Counted from the first letter of the stretch, positions 38,346-51,555 are shown. The stretch: 64,000 nucleotides of DNA from Isoetes taiwanensis (GCA_021234155.1 JAJEKV010000075.1:1116001-1180000), one strand, 5' to 3'. Notes: a model not told the origin generated them from the letters alone. Translations and numbers: made by a program.

Positions 38346-39530
38346 TATAATACACAACACATATGGAGCAGCTACATACCATCCTAGTAATGAATATGAT
38401 GAATATAAGACTACCATGCTTCGGAAAAAGTATGTAATTGTAATGTTCTTCACGGCTTCAAATACGCATTAGCCATTATTGTGGCCTATGTTAGAAATAT
38501 ATAAATGATACTAGCTAAGTGTTGCAACATTTGTGCAACGTTCGAATGAGGAGAGCCACAAGGTTTTTATATTTGGAAATTTCTCCATTGAGTTAAAGAG
38601 TGAAAGTTTTTGTAGATTTTATTGTAAGCATGTCTAGAATGGTTTACATTTGCTCACCTTAGAATTGTATGCTTTGCTAGCGGTATGTTAAATTAACATG
38701 CTAATATTGCTCGCTATCATTTGTAGAAGGGAATTAGAAGGAGAGACATTAGTATAATCAACTTCAGCACGATGGTAGGTGCAACTTAACAATGTAATAA
38801 ATGCACATTCGCGGAAATCCTTTGAAAATCATAGTATCTCACCAACAATTTTAAACAAAATAGTTAGGTCATTGTTTTCTCCTTTCGTAGATAGTCTATT
38901 ATTACTTTATCTGGCTTAAAGCCCACTGCTTTTGTTTAAATAATGTAACTGGTCTCGATCTATATAGAAGGGAATAACTTAATCAAGGAACATTTTCAAC
39001 ATATAAGTTATATAGTGCTTTAATCTATAAGCAACTAACATGCTTCAAATAACTAGAAAGATAAGCATGGTAAATTAAGCATTACCGCCGTTGCTTTAAA
39101 CTTTATGAAGGCATCATAAAAGAAGAACTCTCTTGCATGTTCAATATTATCTGCAAATGTACGTCTAGACATAATATTTTCCTCTTCTCTCAATTTTCAT
39201 TAATACTAGAGTTGTCTCTGGGATCATTCTGTATCTATGGACCAAAATTGGTGCCCCCTAACATCTAAATTTATGATTCTCTTAGTATATGCCAATTTTA
39301 AATTTAAAAAATTCAACAGGGTTCATAACTCTATTTGGAATGATCCTAAAAAATTTCATTCATTTTTGCCCTTTTTTGGCCTCGACTCCCACGTCATAAT
39401 TCACTTCCTTAGTTAGCTCAAAGGCCCCCCTAAAAAGCAGCCTAAGTGAGTACGGGTATATTGAGAATGGCGCAAATGAAACTAGAGGCTTCACTTTTTG
39501 GGTTGCCCCTAGGGGGCCAAACCCTTGTTT
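38346..39530. other. Intergenic, no gene recognised
   Basis: No open frame with recognisable content and no repeat shared with the rest of the window, except that the last part (about 39371 onward) begins the block related to 51260. Confidence 0.45.
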
Positions 39531-39534
39531 ACGT

Positions 39535-39885
39535 GGGTTTCTGGCATATTCTAAGTATATGCTAGAATATACCTAGAATATGTTGGAAACTGGTAAAAAC
39601 TTGTTATTGCATGTAAACTGGCGGTCGCCTGTGTTGCTGGGCGGCTGCTGTGCAAACCGGCTAATCGAAACTTTGATTCAAACATTCAGCAAAGTGGATC
39701 ATAAATAATTCATGTGGATTACACGAAGGGGTTCAGTCTTTTAGCGGGATCTTAGCAGATGGGAGGGGTTTCTCTACTGCTAGAAGATAATCCGTTGGAG
39801 GGTTTTCGAGCATGTAGGGTCTGGCAGGTAGGATAGAGCAGGCAGTAGAGAGATGGTGAATGTTAAATGTCGAGCAAGAATTGGT
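39535..39885 (+). repeat. Upstream block shared with 51303-53118
   Basis: AAGTATATGCTAGAATATAC (39556) matches 51328 and GCAAACCGGCTAATCG through GAGGGTTTT (39650-39820) matches 52910-53065. The match includes GGGAGGGGTTTC and the closing ATGTCGAGCAAGAA at the start of the NAC frame. In the other copy about 1.5 kb separates the two halves. It may be the promoter and 5' UTR of a NAC gene, or a repeat family. Confidence 0.7.
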
Positions 39886-40501
39886 CGACATTTAGTTTTC
39901 AGGTTCACCCCACCGAGCAAGAATTGGTAGGTTACTACTTGCACAGGAGGATCCAGGGAAAATCCTTTCCATGTGAATTGATTCCTCCTTGGAGCGATAT
40001 AGCCATGATCCTTGGGAACTACCTGGTAATCATCTCTTTCTTATTTGTCTTAAATTCTTAGAAGTTCTTGTTCTGCTAGATAGTCTTCCAGAAAAGTTCT
40101 CAGTCTCTCTCAAAGGAATCACTGAAGTTTTGTGTTCAATATTGAGAAATTAACACAATTTTTGCTTACGTTACATGATTTTCTTCTGTCACAGAGATTA
40201 TCCTTAGGAAGATCTTATGATGTTACCTTTAAGAAACAGCTGTGTTACAAAGGTTTTAGGAAGACTTTACAAAAGATATTAGTGACTATTTTTTGAAACA
40301 GTATTTGTTATAGACACTTTTGGAAAACTTTGTTCTTTACATCATTTTTAAAAGATTTGTTTTTTTCAAGTTGCAAGACATGCCAGTAACTCAATGAATT
40401 TTGCTTTTGATGTAATAGGATTATCAGCTGCATCTTTGAAACAGAGCAAAGCAAAAGAGTGGTACTTCTTTGTGCCAAGGAACAAGAAATACCCTAATGT
40501 C
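39867..40501 (+). pseudogene. NAC transcription factor fragment
   Basis: The first part starts at ATG 39867 and carries NAC subdomain A (VHPTEQELVGYYLHRRIQGK). A one-base frame change follows; in the other frame RYSHDPWELP matches the next conserved block, ending at donor GT near 40026. The second part after AG at about 40421 carries LKQSKAKEWYFFVPRNKKYP (subdomain C). The rest of the NAC domain and the activation region are missing: the sequence passes directly into a glucosidase fragment. NAC proteins are plant DNA-binding regulators; this piece cannot bind DNA. Confidence 0.85.
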
Positions 40502-40530
40502 GCGCAACATAATTTCAAAAGTCTGTGATT

Positions 40531-41565
40531 GTCATTTCTGTGATTTGAGGTTTATAGGCATCCAATCATATGTGACCATAAGTCATTCGGATCTGCCACT
40601 TGCACTGGAAAAAGCATTTGGAGGCTGGTTAAGTCCAAGCATCATGTACGCTTACCTTTCATTTAAAAACATTTCAATCACCTTATCCAGTTCCTCAAGA
40701 ATTTGTATTTTTCAGAAAGGATGTTACTGCATATGCCGAAGTATGTTTTGAAGTACTTGATGAGTGTGTCAAGCACTGGATGACATTCAATTAGCCTAAT
40801 ATACTGGCATTCATGGGATATACTGTTGGAATACTTCCACCCCAGCGATGCTCTTCATGCTTACGCTGTTCAGGCTTATATTGTCATCAAGCCTTACATT
40901 GTCTTCATGATATGCTGCTTGCCCATGCTGCTATTGTCAAGCTATATAGGGAACAGTTCCAGGTTAGTTAATTAATATGTGGAAATTGTAGTTTTTAAAG
41001 ATAGCTGACACACTATTGCTCATTATATCATGATACAGGCAAAACAAGGGCGATATATGGGCATCATTTTTTATGCAAGATGGATGGAGCCACTTACTAA
41101 TTCAGCAAAAGATATAGAAGCAGCACAAAAAGGCATTGATTTTGAACTTGGATGGTAAGATTAAATAACATTAGCCAAGAAAACGCATAACTGAACCGTT
41201 TATGTACTTTCAATTGAGGGGAATGCATCTTGTAATTTTTAAAGATTATCCTCCCATAATGAGTAAGAGTAGGAGACGGTCTCCAAAGATTTAGCAATAA
41301 AGAAACTTTCTTGATAAAAGGTTCTGTAGATTTCGTTGGATTTAATCACTACCGATCTGTTTATGCTACAAATAATCCACCTTATGATATTGAAGGCAAA
41401 TATAAGCTCCAGCTCAAGTTGTTCACATTCAGTCCACTCAGATGCTCAAGATATTTATGCACTCTTATTTTATACAATCGTTTAGCAAATTTATTTGTGA
41501 TTTCTCTATCTAATTGCGATGTTTCTGCAGCAATCATGAATGGAGTTCCTATTGGACTGACTGTA
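40531..41565 (+). pseudogene. GH1 beta-glucosidase fragment
   Basis: Plus-strand pieces in family order: GIQSYVTISHSDLPLALEKA and FGGWLSPSIM (about 40550-40645), VTAYAEVCFEVLDECVKHWM (about 40725-40785), YTVGILPPQRCSS, LLAHAAIVKLYREQF (about 40918-40965), YMGIIFYARWMEPLTNSAKD (about 41055-41110), IDFELGW, GSVDFVGFNHYRSVYATNNP (41317-41380) and MNGVPIGLT (about 41535). Introns between them look normal. The acid/base motif, normally TFNEP, reads TFN-stop-P near 40785, removing the catalytic Glu. The N terminus and the nucleophile region are absent. In the active family the enzyme cleaves beta-glucosides. Confidence 0.88.
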
Positions 41566-42109
41566 AGTCTGTGGTCATTGCATTTAGATAATGCTGCTCT
41601 AACCATGTTGTATGTTGATGATGTATGTTGAATGCCTTTTGCAAAACGAGTTTTGCATCTTCCCTTTTATGCTCTACAATAACAAGGTTGAGAACGTTCT
41701 CAACAACTTCAGTGCCAAGAGCATCACAGTCTCAGTTTCTGCATAATCCAATTCCAAAAATGTTCATGAGGAGCAACTTATTTATCACAGAGGCTACAAG
41801 GAAAACAAGAGAGCAGTACCTGCATAGTGACAAAACCACACAAAGCACCAAACTCTGTTAATGCCAATGCTACCTCAGGTTTGTGATTGGCGATGCTCAA
41901 CCTTTTTCTTTCTAGTGTGTTGGGTGGATGAGGCCATTTACAGAAATATTTCTAGGTGAAAAAGAAGTTTAATTTTTCAGTCAAGGAAGGTAATTGTTCC
42001 TTTATGTGTAACACATTATCCACAAAGTGAAAGAATTTTGATTTCCTAGGGTTAACAAACATCGTGTGATTTTCTTACTGTTTAACCTTTCCATGTGCAC
42101 AAACTATAG

Positions 42110-43190
42110 GCGGTGTGTGAGAAGTCCAGTACCATCTGCACCATCCATGATACATGTCTTGCAGCCATTATCCATGGAGCAGGCAAAGTATTTGAAATTG
42201 TTGTCATGGTATTATATTAATAAAGGACAACAGGCATTAGCAGCACATCTGCTTTTACGTCTTGCTGAAAGGCGGCAAGTTGAAGGTGCTCCACAACTCA
42301 CACTTGAACAAGGGTATGCACTATTAGCTGATCTATTTTTTCCTTTTGATTAACTGAAAGAAGCTTACTTGTGTATTGTGTTGCTAGGTTGATTGTCACT
42401 TTCAAATTTCCAGGTTTAATTATCTTAGTAATGCGGTTGTTCAAGCATGAAGTATAAGTCCATCTGAATTGTAGAAGGCGATTCGCTAGAGCTCCTTGAA
42501 CGATAACTTGTAGTTTTACGCTTCCAGATTAAAATTTATGATGCATTGAGTTGCATTGTTGATAAGGCATAAACTGTTAACCTTGCAATGTCGTCATCTA
42601 GTTGATAAGGCATAAACTGTTAACCTTGCAATGTCGTCATCTAGTACAACACTTGCACATGCAATTGATAAGCGTCGTGCCACTGCTGGTAAAGAGAAGG
42701 CAGATGAGTTAGCTCATGAGCTCAAAAGTATAATTCAACTTCATAATGAATGTATAGTGCGATTTGAACTTGCGAGGTCTGACATATATAGTGCAGTTAA
42801 AATTATTATGAAGATGTCCATAACATTATGATGCGAGGAACATGGACGAGGTTATTGGACCAGGCTATAAGCATGAGTGGTGTAGCTGAAGCATGCACAA
42901 TTGTTAGAAGAGTTGGTCCACGGTTCCATCCTAGAGACAGAGGGAGCATGCTTCTTGATTCCATATGTCTTCATCTTGAAAGAGCAATTTAGGCCAGTTT
43001 TAATTTTTTAATTATTGGCTTGTTTATATCTAGGAACTTTCCGGAACGTGTTTCAGCAGGCGATGATGACAGTACAAGAGCTCTCTTATATGCGTGCTTG
43101 AATGCCCCAGAGATGGTGCACCATACATATGACCAACTGCTATCTTATGGTTCTCTTCTGCCCTCTCCAGTAAAGTGGTTTTAAAGTGAT
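42110..43190 (+). pseudogene. NUP155: Nucleoporin NUP155 C-terminal fragment
   Basis: Exon-like blocks in the order of plant NUP155, a scaffold protein of the nuclear pore: YYINKGQQALAAHLLLRLAE (about 42200-42270), FNYLSNAVVQA (about 42415), KADELAHELKSIIQLHNE (about 42690-42755), TWTRLLDQAISMSGVAEACT (42843-42905), LLDSICLHLERA (about 42950-42990) and DSTRALLYACLNAPEMVHHT with YDQLLSYGSLLPSP (about 43065-43170). The frame is lost within the third block. Roughly the first two thirds of the protein and its last part are missing. Gene assignment is from remembered family patterns. Confidence 0.85.
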
Positions 43191-44400
43191 TGTAACAGAG
43201 GTTTTGATGCTTTGGTCACAACACAAGTTATATTCAATACTAGACATTTCAGCATCATTGGTGTTTGTGAAACCGTTGGTGTTTGTGAAACCATCTCCCA
43301 TCGTATAATACAAATTAGCACAAAGTCATTCATCTAAAGTATGCAAGATATAAGTATAGCTTTCATGTTAATTAGATTGAACTGTTCATTTATAAAAAAA
43401 CATCAAATTCGAGGATGGGCTCCTTAAAGAGCAATCCCTACTCAATTGTTTTATCCCACTCGATAACAGCTAAAAGAATTGAAGTGGGCATTATCTTTAG
43501 CAACCATTTAATTTCAGAAGCGAAACACCTAGGATATGCTAGGTCTGCCTATGGAATCAAGCATCAGGCTTCCACCAATAAATCATAATATTATTGAGCT
43601 TGTTTGTATTATATGGCATGGTAATATTAATAGTATACATCTCTTGCTCATTTCGTTTACTACAGCAATATCTCACACCACTGGCAAAAAAATTGTGCTT
43701 CAATCCCACTGGTATACACATGCACATGATGTCATTTTGTTTATTCACATCGACAAAAAGGCCGTGCTTCGACCCCCTTTGGCATGCACGGGATGCCAAG
43801 TCAAGATGATGGTGGCATCTTGAAGATGATGTACTTCATATCGCTGAACTTTGGCATCTTGCTTGATACACTCTGGTAAACAATGAATTTGATTTTTCGC
43901 TGATAAAAAAGATGCTAACCGACAACATGGACCGACATCATAGGCTTCCCTAGGAACCTAGACAATATTGTAGGCGTCTCATAACACTTTTAAAACCTTT
44001 GACAAATAACCCGGTCTGTTCTGAATGATAAGATAAAGCTACCTTAAAGAAAGAGTAACCAACAAAACAACACCAACAAAGAAGGGTCAAGTGTACAAGG
44101 TAAACAAATTAGATCGCGACAAAAACTCCAAACAAGATTCCACCTACACTAAGGCAAAGCTAAAATATTGCTAACAAGGAATAGAACTTCATAAAACATG
44201 CTCAAAACGTGCCAAAACAACTACACCAATTGAAACCAAACCTCCCCTTGTAACCAAAGTTCCCCAACGCTATTCGGCAACCAAACCTTTGCATGACTAT
44301 GTCACCAAATACCTAACATTCAAATTCACGAGCACATGCAACTCTAGTAAGCAAAACCCAAAACCAAATTAGAGAAGAAATCTTGGAAATGTCACGCCCC
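43191..44400. other. Intergenic, no gene recognised
   Basis: AT-rich stretch between the NUP155 fragment and the LINE insertion. A few overlapping open frames near 43540-43820 have no motif. I saw no Helitron-type 3' end (CTRR after a hairpin). Confidence 0.4.
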
Positions 44401-47400
44401 AACTCTTGAATCTAGATGCCTTTGGTGTAGAATCATCATTAGCCCTTAGATGGTCGGGATTGCCTTCTCAATGCCAAAAATGTTTCCAAAGACATTTCTG
44501 GTACTCAGAGTGTAAGTCTTCTGCAGAACTTCAGCAAGATGGCAGATTGAATGTGAAAGCTGGTGAGAAAACTGGGGATCTCCCTCTTCATATTGGAGGT
44601 AAAGTAAATGAAAAGTCATCCAATGGGGATGTTACTCAGGAGAACAGCATCAAGGATTTGGAAACATTTCGTGCTGCCGTAAAAACGATAATTTCAAATG
44701 GACAAAAGTGAATGGCGCTACATGTGAGGATTCGTAAAACGTAAAGCGCAGAAGGGAACAACTCAAATCCAAAGAAAAAAGTCTTGAAGACAACTCCTTC
44801 TCATACAAGAGAAGTAATGGAATTACAATTGGGGAACCAAAACTTCGGGTCAAGGGGTCATGCCCTGAAAAGCTAAACAGCCACTCATGACCTATGTTTG
44901 ACATTGACCAACATCATCAAGGATGCCAAAAGTCTAGAGAAGGGTCAATGTTCCTACAGTCTAATGGACTTCCCCATCAAAAACATAAGCAAAGATGGGT
45001 CATTAACTATGAAATCTCAAGGCAAAGTTAAGCAAAAGATGAATCCTACTTCAAGGATTTCACAGACTTCTTCCACTCATTCAAAGAAGTCCGTCCCTTC
45101 CAAAAGTACCTTCTAATGTGCCTACTAATGGTTTGGGTATGGACTTGACTAAACCCTCACCAAACCAATGATGTGATCTACATGGATGATCAGCAAAGAT
45201 CAAGTAAATCAAGAACATCAAGTTAAGGTGTTCAATAAAGAACCGATCAAAATGATCCGCATATCGACCGCCAAAACCCTTTTCGTGTATTATCCGACCT
45301 AAACAATAATCTAGATGTAGATATAGATAAGAGCAGAGAATGCTTGTTCTCAAAAGCCATTCCACCTTCACATCCTTCAAACCGCCATAGCATATGACTC
45401 TATTTCACTCACTCCTCCCATTCAGACCCTCTCCCCATCATTAATTGATCCGACTCACCAATTGTGGAAGAGCCTTTCAGTCCCTCCAAGAATATCTAGT
45501 AAGGTGGCTGATCAGCTAGCTTCCTTTGCAAATGCAAATGGTTCAGACACAACATCAAGGTCTCTAAAGATACCGAGCTTAATGAGATAGACTTTGTTTG
45601 TTCCCCGACTCCGTGAGGATAAACAAAAGCAAATGGAGCTTCAAGAAAATTCAAGGCAAGTACTAGATTCTATTTTATTAAATACTTTGATAATAACTCT
45701 ATGTTTCACTTTTATCCCGGTGGTTGCTCCGACTATAGTGATTGTGAAGATTATGTAAAGGATAAAGAAAAATCGAGTAAGGAGGACTATCTTATTGATA
45801 GCACGCTTAGGCCGATGTTGATCTTCCTAGTAAGAAACATGCTAAAAAAGCCAAGAATAACATAGGGAAGGCCCTAATGAACAAGACTCCTCGCCAAAAT
45901 ACTAGGAGTAAAAAGAAATCTAAAATATCCAGAATCTGATTTCCCCCGACACCCTTTCTTTTCTCGATATGAAGATTTTATCCCGAACCTTAGAGGCATC
46001 AAAGGCCCTCTTAAAAGGAGACGAGCCATTGCTCGATCAAATTATACAATGCCGACATAATTCTTTCTCCAAGAGATCAAGTTACCATCATTTGAATGTA
46101 GCAATTTAGGTGAATGGATCCTCCCAAACTCCTCCTCCTGCTTGGATTGAGTCCGCTGGATCTAGTGGTGGTCTTGCTATATATGGAAAAGTGATATTAC
46201 TCATATCACTATTCATAATGGTCCCTCTAAAACCCTCGGGTAAGTCAGCCATTCTCTCCATTTCCAACTCTATCTTTGGGGTTGTTAATGTCTATGCTCC
46301 CACTTCTCCAAGTGAAAGAGAACCCGCTTTGGAATGAGATTAACTCTTGGTCGTGGTACCCAAAATCGATAATTGATTCTTGCCGGTGACTTTAATAATA
46401 CACCATCCCGATTTAAAGTTAGGAATAAGATCAATATGACTAGATCTGAAAACAGTGCCCGATTCTCTTCTAAATGACAATGGCCTGATTTACATCCCTT
46501 CTTCCATCGCTACTTATACCTGGTCCAATAAAACGTAAAGACAAAGCCCGTGTGTATTGCACTTTGATAGATATTATGTGTCCAATCCTCGCCACCTCTT
46601 TCTCGGGACAATAGCTATGTTTCTAGTGATGAAGGAACCTCCATCTCCTCACCATCAACCTCGCCACACTTCTCATGTCACTAAAATCCGTGAGGCAAGG
46701 TAGTACTCCTTACAAATTCAATATCTCTTTTTAGACAATGAGAACTTCGCCTCATTTTGTTGCCTTCTATGAGGACCTAACTCGAGAGAATGAATAGTTC
46801 GATGCTAATAATGGTAATATGCAAAGATAAGAATACCTTTTACTCTAAAATTAAAGTCGCGAAGTCTTGGATTAAAACTTGGTCTAAAAACATGCACCTT
46901 AGTAGTCGTGGAGGAAAGAAACCAACTTCTTAAGTTCATGAAAGATATCAGTCCTTACTTCAAATAGATCCTACAAATCTAAATCAAGCAGATAGGTGAG
47001 GAAATTTTGGAAAGGAAAATTAGAAGCATTGAAGAGATTGAGGCCAAGGGTTCTCGCTATCGATGCAAGATAAAATACACCAATAAAATGGACTCGTAGC
47101 TCTAAATTTTTCTTTTTAGGGTAGCTAAGAGTAGAGTGTTGAGAAATTCTATATCCGAGGTCATTGATGACAATGGCTCCATGCGCCTTTCTCATTCCTC
47201 GACATTGCCACTTTCTTCAAGCATAAATATATGGATATTTTCCAAAACAAACCTATTCCTCCTAATGATTTGGTAAAGGCAAATGAATTTAGAGATATAG
47301 TTAATAATATTTTGCCATCCGCCCCCCTCAAGTGATGAATGATTCCATGGTTACTCTTCCTTCTCAACAAGAGATTCTTTCCACTCTATCCTCTTTCAAG

Positions 47401-50400
47401 AAGGGTAAATCTCCGTCCGTGATGGCTTACCCGCTGAATTCTATATAAAGTTCGATATATTTCAAATCTGATCTTACCTCCATGGTTCATGAATTTTGGA
47501 ATAATGGTTATCTTCGCACCTCCATTGCTAGTGGCTTTATCTCTCTCGATTCCAAAAGTTGATCATCCCCTCAGAAATTCCAAGATTGAGGCCCATCTCT
47601 TACCAACACCACTTACAAGTCAGGTGCCAAAAATCATTGCTCTCGAATTAATGTTTCTTGCAGAAAATATTAGTCCAAGTCAATCAGCCTTTCTCCCTAA
47701 TAGATATATTCTTGACAATTATGTGGTCGCTATGGAAGGTTTGCACCGAATAAAATTTCTAATCAAAATTGCATTCTTCTTAAGCCGGACTTCAAAAGAG
47801 CCTTTGATTCAGCTTAGATGGGATTTCCTACAGCTTGCTATGGTTAAACTTGGTTTCCATCCTAAGCTTATTAATCTTATTCTTGGTCTAAATCTGAGAT
47901 CTAAGTCCGCCGTTCTTGTTAATGGTGTACCTTCGTGTTTCTTCTCCTTATCTTGTGGTGTTAGGCAAGGTCGCCCCTTGCCCCATATCCTGCTCCTTTG
48001 TAGCAAATTAAATGTTATCCGTAGTCATCTCCTATTATCGATAATGGATTAATCGTAGGTCTCAATCTTCCGCACTCGATGATCACCTTACCATGCTTCA
48101 ATATGCCGATGACACCTTCTTTTCCTTTTATGCCGATCCGCAAATATTGATCAAGCTTCCTTTAATGTTATCAACAAATTTTCAGTCGCTTCGTATCTAT
48201 CTTAACATCAACAAAAGCCTTATTGTAGGAGACATTCCCCATCACCAACCGCTTGGTATTAATGTTCTCCCATCCGTCATGCCACTAAACTCCCCGGGAT
48301 GCCTTTATCTCTAGATCATAGCTTAAAAGGTCTTTGGGAGCCTATTATTCAAAGAATAAAGAAAAAGTCAATAACTACAGAATTACCTCTCCCTAGTCGG
48401 GCAGTAATCAAGTATAGCAAACTCGGCCCTGCAAGTTCTCATGTTTACTTCTCCACCGCTCTTGTTGCACCTAAATGTGTTTACATGGATCTAGAAAAAT
48501 TATCGAATTTCATTTGGAAGGGCAGTCATCTAGTCAACTGAACTCCATTTGTAAGCCAAAATGTATTGGGGGTCTTGGCTGCAAAAATCTCTTCCTCCAA
48601 GCTCAAGCTCTGCAGGTAAATTTGTTTGAAAGCTATTTATGGGAATCAATCCCCAAAATACAAGTTTGTCGATAATCGATCAATCGTAGTCGAATCTTCC
48701 GTCACCCATCTATTCAAAGACTTATTGCCCACCGCTTTCATCCGAAAACCGCCCCCCAACACCTCTTCTCTAATGAGCAATATCATTAAAGCTTTGGAAT
48801 TCCATTTCTCAAAGACTTTCAATTCATCTCTCATAAACTTCATTGTGATACCCCTATTTTTGAATCCTATTTTAGCTGATCATAGATCCCGCTTTCGCCA
48901 TCAAACATCCCAAAAATCTGTAAGAAATGGCATGATGCCGGGTTTTACTTCATCGAGATCCGCTTGTTGGAGATAGAATTATCTCTTGGACCGCTTTTAA
49001 AACACATTATTAGGGGTACCTCTTCCGATAGAAAGATCTATTCTCTTATCAAGCCTTTTCTTTCTAATCTTTCTCCTAACTCGAAAAGGAGACCGGTCTT
49101 TGAATGATAAATTTGACTATAAAGTGAAAAATGTGTACACCGCTATAGCCATCGGTCCTTTTGATAGCAAGGCTATAACTAAATGGGGCATTAATCATGA
49201 TCAGCTTTTAAAGTTCTTTTCAAGAATGTTTGGAATTCTTTATTGCCCTCCTAGAATCTCCTATTTCATATGGCTTGTTGCTAATGGCGCCTTTTAACAA
49301 TTTATATTCTATGTCTAAGAGATATCCAAATACCGCGGGCCAACCGGCCCTCTAAAATGTAATGTCCGTTGAAGATATGATTCATATCTTTTGTCGTGAC
49401 AAGTTGTCCGGTTTCGATTGATTGCTGAAAAATTTGGTATTTTGTATGATGGTCATTTTTTCTTTTTTCATACAAAAAATGACAGCCTTCAAGAACACAA
49501 ATTTTTCATTGCTCTTTGGAATATTTGGAAAGCTAGAAACCGTTTTTGTTTGGAAAGAAAAGGCCCTCTATTTTTGGATTAAAATGAATTTCCAATTTGA
49601 CTTTGAGACTATTGCCACCGCTATAAAAATAAAAATATTGAGCTAACATTGACAGAACCGGGAGAATCATGGCGCTTTTAGGGTTTATTATAATTTATTT
49701 GCTTCCAATCTAAATGTGGTGGACTCTAATGCCTTTCTCTGATGATTCTAGAATATCTTAACTTTTTATGGGAGAAGGAGCCCGAAATTTGATGATGCTT
49801 CACTTTACACACAAGGTTCCGTAGATAAGGTTATGAAGAATGACTTGGCTACCTCCATGGAATGGCTTCCTCATGAAGAAAGGGCACATCAGCCTATCCG
49901 AAAGACAAAGAAGATCTTTGGGCATCTATATTCTCGCAGGGAAGTGGTACGCATCCACCGCCTTTTGGGCTTTTCTCGCCATTAATAATTTCATCCTCAC
50001 AGAAGACAGCTTGATCGATACGTAACCATGTACTACAATCATAAACTCCTAGCTGATCTATATGGTTCCCTTCTCGATACTTCGAGGACAAGGATAAATT
50101 TCGCTCTTCTACACAAACAATTGGGGTCCAAACCAAGACTATTTCGATCCACCTGACCAATTCAATGCCTATTTCAATGATATTTTCTTCTCTCGACATC
50201 GATCCTCATGGCCCCAAAATTTCTACCCCTAAATATGCCTCTCGCTTCTTATCTAATCTTCATCCGGGTTTGTTTTTGGGAAAGACTGTACTTTTTTGCA
50301 GTGTTTTTTGTGGGTACAGAGCTTCGCCCATTTTTGGAGCTTCATCGAACTGTTCATATCCGAGATCTTACTATCTATTGGCACGTTGTTAACATTCTGT

Positions 50401-50575
50401 CCTTCTATTTTGTGCTAGAGCTCATAACTATAATATGAAGCTCTATGTTCATCATCTTTTCAAATGTGCTTCTCTATAAAGCACATTCAAGCTATGTATC
50501 TTGAGATTCTATAATTAATGACAAAACCACCTCTTGCTTTCAAAAAAAAAAAAAAAAAAAAAAACTCTTGAATCT
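44401..50575 (+). mobile_element. LINE with poly(A) tail and 13-bp TSD
   Basis: AACTCTTGAATCT at 44401-44413 recurs at 50563-50575, directly behind a poly(A) run (50542-50562). The element therefore spans 44414-50562. Plus-strand order: ORF1 end with the zinc knuckle CQKCFQRHFWYSEC (about 44475-44515), endonuclease start KILSRTLRG (45972), GVVNVYAPTSPSERE (about 46278-46322), GDFNNTP (about 46390), RT (about 47390-48350) with LQYADDTFF (48096-48122), RT connection region (48370-48600) and zf-RVT start RISYFIWLVANGAF (49253-49297). The 5' end lies inside ORF1. ORF2 is broken by many stops and shifts, although the YADD box is kept. Confidence 0.88.
47489..48052 (+). pseudogene. LINE reverse transcriptase remnant
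   Basis: An open piece of the LINE above. The true RT frame switches: SQSAFLPNRYILDNYVVAME and LVNGVPSCFFSLSCGVRQGR are read here, while neighbouring frames hold the expected KLDFEKA-like and final palm residues. RQGRPL at about 47960 is the usual 'RQGDPL' motif with Asp changed to Arg. It is not functional. Confidence 0.75.
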
Positions 50576-51550
50576 TGCATGGAAAACATAAGATCAAAGC
50601 ACACATTTAGCTGCATGACACCTCGATGCAACAGTTGTGCTTGGGCGTGAGATTCCATTATGTCCTTAGGTCGGCTAATAATGCAAGGTCATCTAATAAT
50701 ATCTTATGCTCAAGTCTAAAAAATCGTTTATTAAAATATGCAGTACAGACTGCTTATGCTTATGCCTTGGGTAGGGGTGCTTTTGGTCAAATCCAAAACA
50801 AAACCTACCTTCTTATGGACTATGTAGTGCCCTGTGAAATCAGACTTAACATTATTTATGTCGAAGAAAAGTTGTGTTTTAGTCCAGATGTTGGAGACAA
50901 GGCTAAAGGGAGAAGAGAAACGTGTTCCCTCAATGATAAAAGGAAATAGGAACAAAGCATATGGATTTTCGTCCCATAAGTTTTAGAATCAAAGCTCTAA
51001 TATTTGATTCTTATTGTTGGTCTAAGGTTACACATGGTAGCCTGTTAGGCAGAACGAGTGTGATTAGGAATCCCAATCCATCAAGGAAGCTTTTGAATCT
51101 AAAGTCTCAACCCAAAGTTTGAAGAATGTATGCTTAAGAAAGACAAATGCTTAGGAAAAAGAAATACTAGAACATAGCAAATGTGTTTTGAGTGTAAGGC
51201 TAACAGTGTGTCTCACTTACACAACTTTTGCCCCTTCAGATGTTCTCAACTTAAATCCATCCCATTTATTACTTTTTTTTTGCCCCTCGGGGCAAATCCG
51301 CCATGTGGGTTTCAAAGATGTTTTAAGTATATGCCGTAATATACCTAGAATATGTAGCACAATAACAAAGGTTAGTTTTAGATTTTTATACGCTTTTTTC
51401 ACATGGTTTTTCTATGATTTCGTTGTTGTATTCGTTGAGGTGTACTAGATAGTATTTCTAGAGTGCACCCTTTATGGGCCGCTGATTTTCGCTGGTTGGA
51501 ACAATCCGAGGGTTGTTGTTTTTCTCTCGCATGTGTTTGTGCATGAACAT
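50576..51550. other. Intergenic, no gene recognised
   Basis: Short open frames without motifs. From about 51260 the sequence is related to the block at 39500-39560 (shared AAGTATATGC and AATATACCTAGAATATG). Confidence 0.45.
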
Positions 51551-51555
51551 CGCTG

